A stretch of 35,454 nucleotides of DNA from Planctomycetaceae bacterium (GCA_002726205.1 PBSL01000060.1:1-35454); one strand, 5' to 3'. Positions 8,396 to 16,990 are shown, counted from the stretch's first letter. Translations and numbers: made by a program. Notes: a model not told the origin generated them from the letters alone.

Positions 8396-9615
8396 GGCAA
8401 GTCCCCCTCCCGCCCGGTCATCGTCGTGTCGGCCTGGATCTCCAGGGCGGGCGCCGCACGTTCACCGAGCGGCTCGCCCAGCAGCGTTGTTTTCCCGGTT
8501 GTGGCCGAGAGCACCAGCGGCCAGATCACCGCACCCAGGAAGAGCGTGCAGCTGATCGGTACGAGGTATTTCAGGCAGGTCATCATCACCTGGTCGATCC
8601 TCAGCCGCGGCAACGTCCAGCGAACCCAGATCTGGACACAGACCAGCAACGAGGACTTGACGAAAAAGACGCCGAACCCCAGCACGTTGGCCAGCCAGCT
8701 CAGGGGCCAGCTTGCCGAGGAGCCGCGGAGGCCCTGGACCGACTCGTCGAGCCCGGGAATGCCGGTGTGCCAGCCGCCCAGAAAGAGCAGGGTTGCGATC
8801 CCGCAGACGGCAAACATGCTGGCGTACTCTGCCAGGAAAAAGAAGCTCCAGCGGAAACCGCTGTACTCGGTCAGGAAACCCGCCACCAGTTCACTTTCGG
8901 CCTCGGCCAGGTCGAAGGGGGCCCGCTTGCAACTGGCCGTGGCACAGACGAAATACACGAAGAAGGTGGCGAAGGTGAACGGGTCGTGGAAGATCAGCCA
9001 GTTGCCCAGCCAGCCACCCTGCAGGGCCCCGATTTCGTTGAGGTTCAGGGAGCCGGCGGCCACCACCGGGATCACCACGCAGATGGCCATCGGGATCTCG
9101 TAGCTGACCATCTGGGCCGCCTCCCGCATGGCTCCGAACAGGGCCCACTTCGATCCGCTCGAGTAACCGGCCAGGATCACTCCGATCACTTCCAGCGACA
9201 TCACCGCCAGCATCAGGTACAGACCGATGTCGAGGCTGACTGCGATCCAGCCGTCGGAGAACGGCAGGAACATGAAGGCAGCCAGCGAACTGACAACGAC
9301 AATGTAGGGGGCCATCGGGAACAGAATCTGGTCGGCGGCCTTCGGGGCCAGGTCCTCTTTCTGGAGCAGCTTCAGCCCGTCGGCGGGGGCTTGCAGCCAG
9401 CCGAAACGGCCACCCACACGGGTCGGCCCCAGCCGGTCCTGGATGCGAGCGGAGATTTTTCGCTCGGCCCAGATGAAGATTCCGGCCGGCACTCCGAAAA
9501 ATCCGGCGACCAGCGCGACGTGGACCACCGCTGCCAGGAGCGAGGCCCACCCGGCGTTGCCAATGGCCCCGTCGAGAAATGATCGGATCGTGGCTTCGGC
9601 CAGGCTCGGAATCAT
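8392..9615 (-). CDS. nuoH: NADH-quinone oxidoreductase subunit H
   Basis: NuoH forms the membrane part of the quinone-binding site of complex I. Family signatures are AERKISARIQDRLGPTRVGG, LQAPADGLKLLQKEDLAP, SYEIPMAI and FDLAEAESELVAGFLTEYSG. With the ATG at 9615 the protein is about 407 residues, longer than the usual 325. The excess lies in a loop after LLFLGGW and in a hydrophilic C-terminal tail. The start is uncertain: the frame is open further upstream and no good Shine-Dalgarno sequence decides it, but sequence upstream of MIPSLAEATI looks non-conserved. It is the first gene of the nuo cluster and follows a 238-base gap after exbD, which probably holds the operon promoter. Confidence 0.94.
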   Translation of the reverse strand: MIPSLAEATIRSFLDGAIGNAGWASLLAAVVHVALVAGFFGVPAGIFIWAERKISARIQDRLGPTRVGGRFGWLQAPADGLKLLQKEDLAPKAADQILFPMAPYIVVVSSLAAFMFLPFSDGWIAVSLDIGLYLMLAVMSLEVIGVILAGYSSGSKWALFGAMREAAQMVSYEIPMAICVVIPVVAAGSLNLNEIGALQGGWLGNWLIFHDPFTFATFFVYFVCATASCKRAPFDLAEAESELVAGFLTEYSGFRWSFFFLAEYASMFAVCGIATLLFLGGWHTGIPGLDESVQGLRGSSASWPLSWLANVLGFGVFFVKSSLLVCVQIWVRWTLPRLRIDQVMMTCLKYLVPISCTLFLGAVIWPLVLSATTGKTTLLGEPLGERAAPALEIQADTTMTGREGDLP

Positions 9616-9853
9616 CGTGGTTTCCAGGTCACCGGCGGCCTGCCAGCCCGTCTCCACATACAAAATCCAGGCCGTTTGGCATGAGCATCGGCAACTGCCG
9701 AGGGTGATCACACCTGGACCCGGGGCCCTCTTTCAACGCGACCGGAACCGTACGTGTCACCGGTCAACGATAGAACTATGCCAGATGGCCACGGGGCTTT
9801 CAAGAGAACGAGAAGCGGGCCAGGTCTTTGGGGTTTCGGCTGTCGGCCCCGGA
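9616..9853. other. intergenic region upstream of nuoH
   Basis: This 238-base gap separates the ExbB/ExbD operon from the nuo operon on the same strand and is the largest spacer in the left third. It must hold any separate nuo promoter. On the minus strand I see a TTGACC hexamer near 9767 but no convincing -10 partner, and a short CGGCA/TGCCG inverted repeat near 9689-9700. No U-tract terminator is visible. Confidence 0.4.
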
Positions 9854-10348
9854 TCAGTGGCGGGCAGCGGAGCCGGAACGTCGGTCGGGTTTGGTGATGT
9901 CGATGGCGAAGTGAATCGCATCAAAGTCGGCGACGCGGGCGGCGTCGTAGGCGGCCAGAGCCTCGCCCAACGGGACCTCGGGATCGATGTCGAGAATCAC
10001 CGGCAGATCTGGAGCGGCTGCGGCCAACGATCCCAGGAACTGTGCCAATTCCCGGTACCGTTCCGGTCCGGCGAATGTCCGGCCCTCAACTTCCACCCGG
10101 ATCCCGCTCGTGCCGTCGCCGGGCCCGATCAATCGCACCCAGGCCTCGCCCAGCGGCCGTTCCGTGGCCGCAACCTCCGCGGCGGTGACCGATCCACCCG
10201 AGAGTTTCGTCGGCAGCAGATTTTCGTGGACCTGCCCAACCGATGCACAGACAAAAAAGATCAGCAGCAGGAAGACGACATCGATCATCGATGTCATCGC
10301 CGTGCCGTCGTCGCGACGTCGGTTGTGGTGGGACGAGGGGATGCGCAT
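9854..10348 (-). CDS. ExbD/TolR-family proton channel subunit (second ExbD)
   Basis: The 164-residue product has a short cytoplasmic N-terminus, one membrane helix and a periplasmic domain, as in ExbD/TolR. The proton-carrying aspartate is D23 in MTSMIDVVFLLLIFFV. The periplasmic domain (about residues 45-150) contains the peptidoglycan or partner-binding fold region with PEVPLGEALAAYDAARVADFDAIHFAID. The start is the ATG at 10348, just after the first ExbD stop at 10356; longer in-frame starts would overlap that gene. Together with ExbB it would use proton motive force to drive a periplasmic partner. Confidence 0.9.
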   Translation of the reverse strand: MRIPSSHHNRRRDDGTAMTSMIDVVFLLLIFFVCASVGQVHENLLPTKLSGGSVTAAEVAATERPLGEAWVRLIGPGDGTSGIRVEVEGRTFAGPERYRELAQFLGSLAAAAPDLPVILDIDPEVPLGEALAAYDAARVADFDAIHFAIDITKPDRRSGSAARH

Positions 10349-10355
10349 CGGTGGC

Positions 10356-10772
10356 TCAATGAGGCAAAACGGCATAGCCGACACGGGTAACACCCGCCTC
10401 GGCACAGGCGATCATCAACGGTTCGACAACGTGAAAAGGAACCAGGCGATCGCCTCGGATCCGGACCTCGAAGGAACCCATCGCATCTTCCCGGGTCGCG
10501 TCCAGGACACTGCGAATGGCGTCGAGCGTCACCACCCGACCGGCGACGTGCAGCAGGTGATCGGCGGTGACGGTCACCACCAACCGATCCGGTGAGGACG
10601 TTGCCTGGTTTTCGCCCCTGGTGGCCACCGGCAGATCCACCGGTTCGGTCGATTCGGTTCGCGCGACATGGCTGGCGACCAGGAAGAAGATCACCAGCAG
10701 GAAGACAATGTCGATCAGGGGGGTGAGGTTGAGCGAGATACCCTGTTCCCGGATTCGCGCAGGGACTTTCAT
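10356..10772 (-). CDS. ExbD/TolR-family proton channel subunit (first ExbD)
   Basis: This 138-residue protein has the canonical ExbD layout: a basic N-terminus (MKVPARIREQG), then LNLTPLIDIVFLLVIFFLV with the proton-carrying D21, then a periplasmic domain ending FHVVEPLMIACAEAGVTRVGYAV. Its ATG overlaps the exbB stop as ATGA (10769-10772), indicating coupled translation. The usual family length is about 135-145. Two adjacent ExbD genes with different periplasmic domains suggest a heteromeric channel, as seen in some TolQ/TolR-type and planctomycete clusters. Confidence 0.94.
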   Translation of the reverse strand: MKVPARIREQGISLNLTPLIDIVFLLVIFFLVASHVARTESTEPVDLPVATRGENQATSSPDRLVVTVTADHLLHVAGRVVTLDAIRSVLDATREDAMGSFEVRIRGDRLVPFHVVEPLMIACAEAGVTRVGYAVLPH

Positions 10773-11653
10773 CGCTCGGTTTCCTCGGGACGCTCGATGG
10801 CCACCGGGGGCACCCGTGACCCGGAGCGGGCAGCTTGACGGCCTGAGGCCTTGCCGGGCGAGGTCCGTTGGCGGGTTTCGCCGGTCGAAGCGCCCAGGCT
10901 GGCCCGCTTGAAGTCGGTGAAGGCATGTTCGGCCGTCATCGCAGCCTCGGCCACGTACTCGTCGATCCGATTCCGGAAGATGGCAAAACCGGCCAGGGCT
11001 GGTACGGCGACCCCCAGTCCCATCAACGTCGTGACCAGGGCCTGGTAGATGCCGGGGGCCAGTTCACTGACGGGCGGATTGATCTTCGTGGCAAATTCCT
11101 GGAAGGCGATGATCATCCCCCAGACGGTCCCCAGTAATCCCAGCATCGGCGCGATGGTTCCGATCACCGAGAGATACTCGATCTTGCGGAACAGCCGGGC
11201 TGCCTGTTCGGCGGCGGAATCCTCCATGGCCTTTTCGACGGCCGGGTATCCCAGTGGGATTTCGGCGATGCCTTCGTGGAGGACATGTCCCAGGAAACTC
11301 CCTTGTTGGCGACACTCCTTCTCGGCTTCGGCATATCGCCCGGAGGCGATCATCGACGAAACCGACTCGGCCAGCCCCGCCGGCATCAGTGACCCGCGAC
11401 GGATCGTCAACATGTGTTCGACGACCAGGGCGACCATTGCCATCGAGAGGGCCAGGATCACCAGGCCGATCGATCCTCCCGCACGGAGCAACTGCCTGAG
11501 GGTCATTTCCTGGTCGGCAGGGGTTGGGGGCTGATCGGTTGCGGCGGCCGGGCGGGTCACCGGCGTTTCGGTTGCCGGTGCCTGTGCCGGCAGATCCGGG
11601 GCGAAAGCCAGACAGGCAAACGCCAGAAGAAAAACGGTCACTCTCCAGGTCAT
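10769..11653 (-). CDS. MotA/TolQ/ExbB proton channel family protein with N-terminal signal peptide
   Basis: The 294-residue product is an ExbB/TolQ-type stator subunit. It begins with an apparent signal peptide (about residues 1-23, ending LPAQA), followed by a Pro/Thr-rich periplasmic linker (24-50), a first membrane helix (61-78), a cytoplasmic region (80-158), and the two conserved helices containing IGTIAPMLGLLGTVWGMI (164-181) and LVTTLMGLGVAVPALAGFAIF (206-226). A basic tail of about 45 residues follows. The ATG at 11653 overlaps the upstream stop as ATGA. The signal peptide plus extra periplasmic segment is a known variant of ExbB. With the two ExbD proteins it should form a proton-driven motor in the inner membrane. 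Confidence 0.93.
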   Translation of the reverse strand: MTWRVTVFLLAFACLAFAPDLPAQAPATETPVTRPAAATDQPPTPADQEMTLRQLLRAGGSIGLVILALSMAMVALVVEHMLTIRRGSLMPAGLAESVSSMIASGRYAEAEKECRQQGSFLGHVLHEGIAEIPLGYPAVEKAMEDSAAEQAARLFRKIEYLSVIGTIAPMLGLLGTVWGMIIAFQEFATKINPPVSELAPGIYQALVTTLMGLGVAVPALAGFAIFRNRIDEYVAEAAMTAEHAFTDFKRASLGASTGETRQRTSPGKASGRQAARSGSRVPPVAIERPEETER

Positions 11654-12705
11654 GGGGACGTGCGCCTCCTGCGCGGCGGATTCTCGCGTGGTGCGGCTTC
11701 GCGGGCGGCCGGTGTTCCGGGGAATCGCCTGGCGAGGTCGCGGTACAATGTGCGTGCGGCCGAAGTCTGATTGTCGGCGAGCAGGGCGTCGGCGGCGTGT
11801 TGGGTGGCGCGGGCGGCCAGGTGGTGGTCGTTGCGAAAGACCAGTGATGTCCAGAGAAATGCCGAGGCGGCGGATTGAAATCGCCGTCGTTTCACGCGGG
11901 CCAGGCCGATGACGAACCAGGGGCCTCCCCGCTGCGATCCGGGAAGGTCGCGTGCCTGTCGCAGCCATTCGTCGAGCCGCGCGGCCGAGACTTCACCGCG
12001 ACGCAGCTCGATCCGCCAGGACTGCGCGATCGCCAGGCCGCGGACACGGGAGTCGGTCGAGATTCTCAGTCGCCGGATTTCGTTTTCGGCCTCGGCACCG
12101 AACGTGCGGTCCCGCAGCAGGTGACTGGCCGCCAGCAGGCGGGCCACGTCGCCTTTTCGACCACGCCAGGCCCGCGCCTCGCCGGCGACAGCCGCCGCGG
12201 TTGTGCCGCCGATGTACCAGTCGAGCGGAGCGAGTTCAAAGTGACGGGAACGCGGTGTGCTGTCGCAGAGGTTGAGGAATTGTGAGCCGGCCCGCTGGTA
12301 ATCGCCCTCGTGCAACGCGCACCGCACCAGGCCGGCCAGCAATTCGCCCCGAACCCACCGCCGCGAGGCTTCATCCAGGGCCAGGCGAAAAGCCGCGCGG
12401 GCTTCGGGGATCTCGCCTCGCTCCAGTCGTTTGAGTGCCTCGTCGTGAACGGGAATTCGTGTGCTGTTGACCGAGACGATCCGGGCTGCGGGGATTTTCC
12501 AGATCTGGCCGCCGATACGACTTTTCAGAACCAGTTCGACCGCGTCGTATTCGATGATCGTGCCGGTTCGTGCCAAGCGACCTCGCCCGTCGGGTTGCCG
12601 GAAGACGACCTGGTCACGTGACTGCGCTGGCAGTGACCCAGCGGCCAGCAACAGCAGCAGGCAGCCACCCCAGCGGCTAACGCGAGGAAAAGGACTTGAT
12701 GTCAC
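11650..12705 (-). CDS. exported protein with helical (TPR-like) repeats
   Basis: The 351-residue product has a hydrophobic signal segment (WGGCLLLLLAAGSLPAQS), then a beta-rich N-terminal part (GTIIEYDAVELVLKSRIGG, an Sm- or SH3-like strand pattern), then about 230 residues of paired helices with TPR-like spacing, for example KRLERGEIPEARAAFRLAL and LLADNQTSAARTLYRDLARRFP. A periplasmic scaffold role is inferred. The start is uncertain: I use the GTG at 12705, which overlaps the end of the vWA gene by 29 bases and gives a proper signal peptide, but no Shine-Dalgarno sequence supports it. Its stop overlaps the exbB start by four bases. I cannot assign it to a named family. Confidence 0.8.
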   Translation of the reverse strand: MTSSPFPRVSRWGGCLLLLLAAGSLPAQSRDQVVFRQPDGRGRLARTGTIIEYDAVELVLKSRIGGQIWKIPAARIVSVNSTRIPVHDEALKRLERGEIPEARAAFRLALDEASRRWVRGELLAGLVRCALHEGDYQRAGSQFLNLCDSTPRSRHFELAPLDWYIGGTTAAAVAGEARAWRGRKGDVARLLAASHLLRDRTFGAEAENEIRRLRISTDSRVRGLAIAQSWRIELRRGEVSAARLDEWLRQARDLPGSQRGGPWFVIGLARVKRRRFQSAASAFLWTSLVFRNDHHLAARATQHAADALLADNQTSAARTLYRDLARRFPGTPAAREAAPRENPPRRRRTSP

Positions 12706-13651
12706 GATACCGGTACCGGCCACCGTTGCGGGTGGCGAGACGCTTGACGTAGTGATTGGGAGCCAATTCGGCACCCAGGCCGAACTTGATTGCGTGGATC
12801 CGGCACCGGCCCCGGTTGCGGGACGAGAGCCGGTCGAGGTCGGCGGGGGTGATCTGCGAGTTGACGTCGGCATCGGTCAGGAAGTAGATCACCTCTGGTC
12901 CAAGCGACAAGGCCTTCATCAGGGCCGGAAAGTGCCGGGTGCCGCCGTCGGGAGTCACCCCGGCGATGTGCTGGCGGGCAAGCGTCTTGTTGATGTCGGT
13001 TGCCCGGTGCATGGCGTTGTCGCGGTCACCGAGCGTGAGCAGTCTTGGAGTGGCCTCGTTGTAGAAGATCACCTGGAAATGCTGGGTTTCGTCGAGATGC
13101 TGAAGGCTGGTGAGCAACTCGGCCTTGGCCACCTCCAGGGCGTGATGCTGGAACATGCTGGCCGAGCGGTCGAGTACGTAGACAAAACGGGTGCCCTTGT
13201 CACGGATCCCCAGGAACCGGGTCTCGCCTTTCTCCAGTCCCGACAACGGTGATCCGCCCTTGACCGACCGATTTGTCAGCAGGCGTGACGGATTGGCCAA
13301 CGGTGAGTCGGGCATACGGGCACCGGGACCGAGGATCGCGGGAGCGGTGGTGGCCGGCAACGCGAGCAGTTGTTCGACTGTCGAATTCTCTCGAGGTTCC
13401 TCGGCAGGCGGGCTGTTGTCTTGTCGGGGGGCGGGGGGGTCGGCCTTGGCCGGCGTTTCCCGGGGACTGGTGGTGGCCGTCTTGACGAACAGGCCGACGT
13501 CGCGGTACTCGCCGGGGCCTTCACCGGGTGCAGCCTGGCAACTCCGCAGGCTGATCGCGCAGGCAATCAACAGCAGGCCGTGAAGGATCACCGAGACGAT
13601 CCACCCGGGGATGGCTCGTCCCTGGACGGTGCGGACACCCTGCATCGTCAT
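12677..13651 (-). CDS. TonB-like N-terminal membrane anchor fused to von Willebrand A domain
   Basis: The 324-residue protein has a short cytoplasmic N-terminus, a single membrane helix (about 17-36) reading IVSVILHGLLLIACAISL, a Pro/Glu/Asp-rich linker (about 60-92), and a C-terminal vWA domain (about 155-320). The helix carries S20 and H24 in the S-x3-H arrangement and the S-V-x-x-H-G context of TonB, the signature contacted by ExbB/ExbD. The vWA metal site (MIDAS) looks intact: D161, S163 and S165 in VLDRSASM, T238 in PDGGTRH, and D260 in FLTDAD. The gene lies in one operon with exbB and two exbD genes. My inference is a TonB-type energy transducer whose effector is a ligand- or metal-binding vWA domain. 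It could alternatively be an ordinary anchored vWA protein. Confidence 0.9.
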   Translation of the reverse strand: MTMQGVRTVQGRAIPGWIVSVILHGLLLIACAISLRSCQAAPGEGPGEYRDVGLFVKTATTSPRETPAKADPPAPRQDNSPPAEEPRENSTVEQLLALPATTAPAILGPGARMPDSPLANPSRLLTNRSVKGGSPLSGLEKGETRFLGIRDKGTRFVYVLDRSASMFQHHALEVAKAELLTSLQHLDETQHFQVIFYNEATPRLLTLGDRDNAMHRATDINKTLARQHIAGVTPDGGTRHFPALMKALSLGPEVIYFLTDADVNSQITPADLDRLSSRNRGRCRIHAIKFGLGAELAPNHYVKRLATRNGGRYRYRDIKSFSSR

Positions 13652-13666
13652 CTCTCCGGGACTCGA

Positions 13667-14707
13667 CTAGCGGGTGCCCTTGCGGGGTGGCGTCTTGGCC
13701 TTGGCCTTGGTGCCCGACTGGCCCGGGGCCGGTTCTGCAGAGCGGATCTGGCGAACCTGCTTGATGAACTCATTGGTGACGTCCTGGACCTGGACACCCT
13801 TTCCGGCCTTGAAGACGAACACCGAGTCGTCGATCGTCGCATTGACCTCGACCTTGCGAAATTCCAGCGACACCATTGGCCGCAAGCCTTCGCGGTCGGG
13901 CTGTTTCTTCATGTAGACGATGCGATGAGGAAACTGGGTTGTCTTGTCGAAGTAGATTCGTACGCGGTCGGGAATGTACTCGGGCAGTTCCCCGGAGGAA
14001 GGACGACGGTCATCGGTCAGGGTCTCCAGAAACGTGGCGTTCCAGGAACCCTCGATGATCACGAACGGGCGCCCCTGGACCTGACGTTCACGACGCAGTG
14101 TGAAGGTCATCGTCCGCTCCAGCGAGGTGAGCAGGGCCTCGATTCCACCAAGGCCGAGATCGGTTTCGAATTGGCGCGGCCGTGGCTTGGTACCGGCCTG
14201 CGAAAGTTGCTTCAACTCCTTGATGATCCGTGGAACATCCCGCCGGGTGGCCTGGACGGTCGCACCGATCGTGTTCTGAGTCCACAGCGTTTTGCCGTTG
14301 CAGACCTGGACGAGAGTTCCCTTGGTCCGTCCGATCTCCAGCTCGAACTCGAGCCTCAATTTCAAGCCCTTGCCTTGCAGGTACTTGCCCTTGGCCCGGA
14401 ATGTCTTTTCTCGCACCACGATCGTCTCGACGATCTCCGCTCGAAATGGCTGGAGAGATTTCAACTTCTCCTGGGAAAGTCGCAGTTCATCAACCGGCCG
14501 CCGTCGCCTGGATGTTGATTTCGCCGCGTCCTTGGCCTGGGTCGCGGTCTTCGACTTGGCCTGATCCTGGGCGCCCGCGACGCCGTTGATCGCCCCCGCG
14601 AACAACAGGCCCGCAAGGCAGGCTCCCTGCAGGCCACAAATCAACCCTGAAACTCGCCAGCCAGGGTGGCCCGAGAACCGATTAGAGAAGCTGGGCAATG
14701 TGTTCAT
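13667..14707 (-). CDS. exported LolA-like / outer-membrane lipoprotein-sorting-like protein
   Basis: The 346-residue protein has a signal peptide (hydrophobic stretch about 22-45, cleavage probably after VAGA), a basic segment ([13 protein letters not shown]), a long beta-rich region (about 85-310) and a Lys/Pro-rich tail. The strand pattern, with phrases such as [26 protein letters not shown] and [20 protein letters not shown], resembles the LolA/LolB half-barrel used to carry lipids or lipoproteins across the periplasm. The fold assignment is from pattern only. It is the first gene of the ExbB/ExbD operon, 15 bases upstream of the vWA gene, and its promoter should lie in the 168-base divergent gap to 14876. 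Confidence 0.75.
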   Translation of the reverse strand: MNTLPSFSNRFSGHPGWRVSGLICGLQGACLAGLLFAGAINGVAGAQDQAKSKTATQAKDAAKSTSRRRRPVDELRLSQEKLKSLQPFRAEIVETIVVREKTFRAKGKYLQGKGLKLRLEFELEIGRTKGTLVQVCNGKTLWTQNTIGATVQATRRDVPRIIKELKQLSQAGTKPRPRQFETDLGLGGIEALLTSLERTMTFTLRRERQVQGRPFVIIEGSWNATFLETLTDDRRPSSGELPEYIPDRVRIYFDKTTQFPHRIVYMKKQPDREGLRPMVSLEFRKVEVNATIDDSVFVFKAGKGVQVQDVTNEFIKQVRQIRSAEPAPGQSGTKAKAKTPPRKGTR

Positions 14708-14749
14708 GTTGTTCGGAAAATACGGGAATTACCAAAGATCCGGAGAGTG

Positions 14750-14768
14750 AACAGTCGAGAACACTGTT
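14750..14768. promoter_or_regulatory. inverted repeat in the divergent intergenic region (possible operator)
   Basis: AACAGT (14750-14755) and ACTGTT (14763-14768) form an inverted repeat with a 7-base spacer, about 43 bases upstream of the LolA-like start at 14707 and 108 bases upstream of the lipoprotein start at 14876. Position and symmetry fit a regulator site, but six-base arms can occur by chance. I see no reliable -35/-10 pair in either direction here. Confidence 0.25.
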
Positions 14769-14875
14769 GGACATCCATGGATGGGACGCGCTGCGTGGCG
14801 TCGAAGCGTACTCATTCTAAGGGCAAAACGACGGACAGGTCGATGGCAAACAGGGTGAGTCAAGAGGGCTCCGCG

Positions 14876-16048
14876 ATGAAATACTATTTTCTGGCGCTGG
14901 GAACATTGTTGGTGGTTTGCGTGGGATGCCACGTGGACGGCCGGAGTTTCGAGGATACCGGGGAGTTTCACGCTCCACCGGCAGCGAGGCTGCAACGCCC
15001 GGGACCGATGATTGACGGGCCGGGGCCCGGGGTTATGCCGATGCAATCGGCACCGGGACCGCGTGCCTTTGCCACTCGCCAGACACAGATCCGGTTCATC
15101 AGCCCGTTGGGAATGAGCATCGGCTGGAAGGTTGGCGACAGCTATGCGGAAAATCAACTCGTCGTGCCCGCGACCTACGACTTTGTCCAGGGGGTAACCT
15201 ACCGCCTGAAACTGACCGCGATTGCCGGTCGTGAAGGGATGACTCTCTATCCCACGCTCCAGGTGTATCCGGCGCATGGCAACACCGATGCCTACCTGTC
15301 TCACAACAGCGTGCCGCTGGAACTGACCGATGAGGATCTCGACCAGATCCGCAGCAACAACTTTGTGACCAAGGTGATTTACCTGCCCGATCCTCGGCAC
15401 CAGGAACTGGCGGTTGCCGGTGTCGAGATGCTCGTCTCCACGCGGCTCGACCCGGGTGTCGATCCGGTTTCGGAAGCGGATCGCCGCGGCACGATCATGG
15501 CGGTCTTGCGTGTCGGAAACATGGACATGCAGACAGCAACGGCCAATCCCGCCAAGGGGGCCGGTGCTGCCCGCCTGGGGCCGGGAGGAATTGCTCCGAT
15601 CGCCTACCACGCGGCGGTGGTTGCCGATGGTGCCAAGGGCCAGTTCGTTCCGCCCATGCCGATTGCGATCATGGACCAGGGGATGCCGGGCATTCCCGGG
15701 CCAATGTTGATGGGCCGAGTCGGTGGTCCCGGACAACCGGGGATCAACCCGATTGCCGGCACCGGGGGAACTCCCCAGTGGGGCATGCCCTCGACGCCAA
15801 CGCCAATTGGACTTCCCGGGCCGGCACATCTTCCGATGGGAGGCCCGGCCGGACTCCAGTCCTACACGATCAGGAACAACACGCGGACCGAGATCCACGA
15901 TCCGGTCAAGCATTTCCGGGTCAACGTGAAACACGAGCCGGGCATCCGGTTGCCGAAGCCGGTCTCGGAGGTGCACTACAGCGAGAAGCATCCGAGTTTC
16001 GCGCCCGGACTGCTCAGTCGTCCGGCCTGGGCTGCCCCGGGCCAGTAG
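14876..16048 (+). CDS. putative lipoprotein, paralogue A, with Pro/Gly/Met-rich segment
   Basis: The 390-residue product starts with a lipoprotein-type signal ([13 protein letters not shown], lipid cysteine C18; the Cys at -3 is unusual). A Pro-rich stretch follows (33-62), then a beta-rich domain with the block [10 protein letters not shown]...LYPTLQVY...PLELTDED...[10 protein letters not shown] (about 109-173), which recurs in the next gene. Residues 225-325 are low-complexity Gly/Pro/Met-rich, and the C-terminal 60 residues contain [18 protein letters not shown] chose the ATG at 14876, preceded by AGAGGG; an upstream in-frame ATG at 14843 lacks a good signal context. Envelope location is inferred. 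Function unknown. Confidence 0.82.
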   Translation: MKYYFLALGTLLVVCVGCHVDGRSFEDTGEFHAPPAARLQRPGPMIDGPGPGVMPMQSAPGPRAFATRQTQIRFISPLGMSIGWKVGDSYAENQLVVPATYDFVQGVTYRLKLTAIAGREGMTLYPTLQVYPAHGNTDAYLSHNSVPLELTDEDLDQIRSNNFVTKVIYLPDPRHQELAVAGVEMLVSTRLDPGVDPVSEADRRGTIMAVLRVGNMDMQTATANPAKGAGAARLGPGGIAPIAYHAAVVADGAKGQFVPPMPIAIMDQGMPGIPGPMLMGRVGGPGQPGINPIAGTGGTPQWGMPSTPTPIGLPGPAHLPMGGPAGLQSYTIRNNTRTEIHDPVKHFRVNVKHEPGIRLPKPVSEVHYSEKHPSFAPGLLSRPAWAAPGQ

Positions 16049-16120
16049 AACTCGTCAGCTCGGGGGGACCGAATGGGTCGCCCCGGTCGGTGATCATTCG
16101 AGACAGGATACCCTCCGGCC

Positions 16121-16990
16121 ATGCTTCCGGGTCGCACGCGGACACGTTCGAATTTCCGGCGGATGGTTCTGTTCATTCCTCTGGGGCTGCTGCTGGCCTG
16201 GGTACCTCCGGCGACCGCGCAGGGCCCGTCCAGCGGTGGGGTCTACCATCCCCTGGACACGAAGATGACGCCGGGATTGGCTGGTCGTTGGGCGGCACAG
16301 CTTGGCCCTGCCGGTGCAGTACCGCTTCGCTACTTTCAGCCGGTCGAGGTGCGGTTGGTCCAGACCGGTCCCGCCGGTGGTGGACGAGTGACCTGGTTTG
16401 ATGGCCCCGCACGCCGGGCCGTTCCCGTCGCCGCGCCGGCCGCGGTCGGGTTGCTTGTCGGTGAGATCTACCGGTTGCAGATCAGTGACATGGCCGCCTT
16501 TCCTGGCGTGTCGTTGTATCCCACGATCGAAATTCTCGATCGGTTGCATCCTCCTGCTGGTCGTCGATACCAGTTTCCCGTTCCGGTGGAACTGACCGAT
16601 GAGGACATCCGGCTGGCTTTGCAGGGACACCTGGTCACCCGTGTCGTCTTTCTCGAAGAACCACGACTGTCCGGGGGAACCGAAACCACCACGCCGACGA
16701 TGGTCCGCGATCGCTCGCCGGAAGCGAACCTGTTGGCCGAGGCCGACCGCGTAGGACGGCCGATGCTCGTCGTTCGCCTGGGTGGCCGATTGCCTCCTGT
16801 CAGAAATGTCCCTGGAATGTTCTTTGGGAACGGCGCGTTGATCGAGTTTCCACCGAAAACGCCGCCGGCTTCGGTTTCACGGATCCGTGCCGCCGATCCT
16901 GATTTCGCCGGGCAGAACAGACGACGTCGATCGACTGATCGAGTGCAACCAGGTCAGAACATCGTGCGGATCACTGGAGGAAACCGGTGA
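16121..16990 (+). CDS. exported protein, paralogue B of the upstream lipoprotein
   Basis: The 289-residue product has a cleavable signal peptide (VLFIPLGLLLAWVPPATAQ, cleavage near residue 34) and the same block as the preceding gene: EIYRLQISDMAAFPGVSLYP, PVPVELTDED and VTRVVFLEEP (about 117-182). The two therefore arose by duplication. A basic Arg-rich stretch (NRRRRST) lies near the C-terminus. The start may be 16121 or the internal ATG at 16163; the first is used because the added basic residues extend the n-region. It begins 72 bases after paralogue A and overlaps the next gene by four bases. Function unknown. Confidence 0.8.
   Translation: MLPGRTRTRSNFRRMVLFIPLGLLLAWVPPATAQGPSSGGVYHPLDTKMTPGLAGRWAAQLGPAGAVPLRYFQPVEVRLVQTGPAGGGRVTWFDGPARRAVPVAAPAAVGLLVGEIYRLQISDMAAFPGVSLYPTIEILDRLHPPAGRRYQFPVPVELTDEDIRLALQGHLVTRVVFLEEPRLSGGTETTTPTMVRDRSPEANLLAEADRVGRPMLVVRLGGRLPPVRNVPGMFFGNGALIEFPPKTPPASVSRIRAADPDFAGQNRRRRSTDRVQPGQNIVRITGGNR

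Noticed and set aside
9689-9700. Terminator before nuoH
   Set aside because: The short CGGCA/TGCCG hairpin has no T-run and too small a stem.
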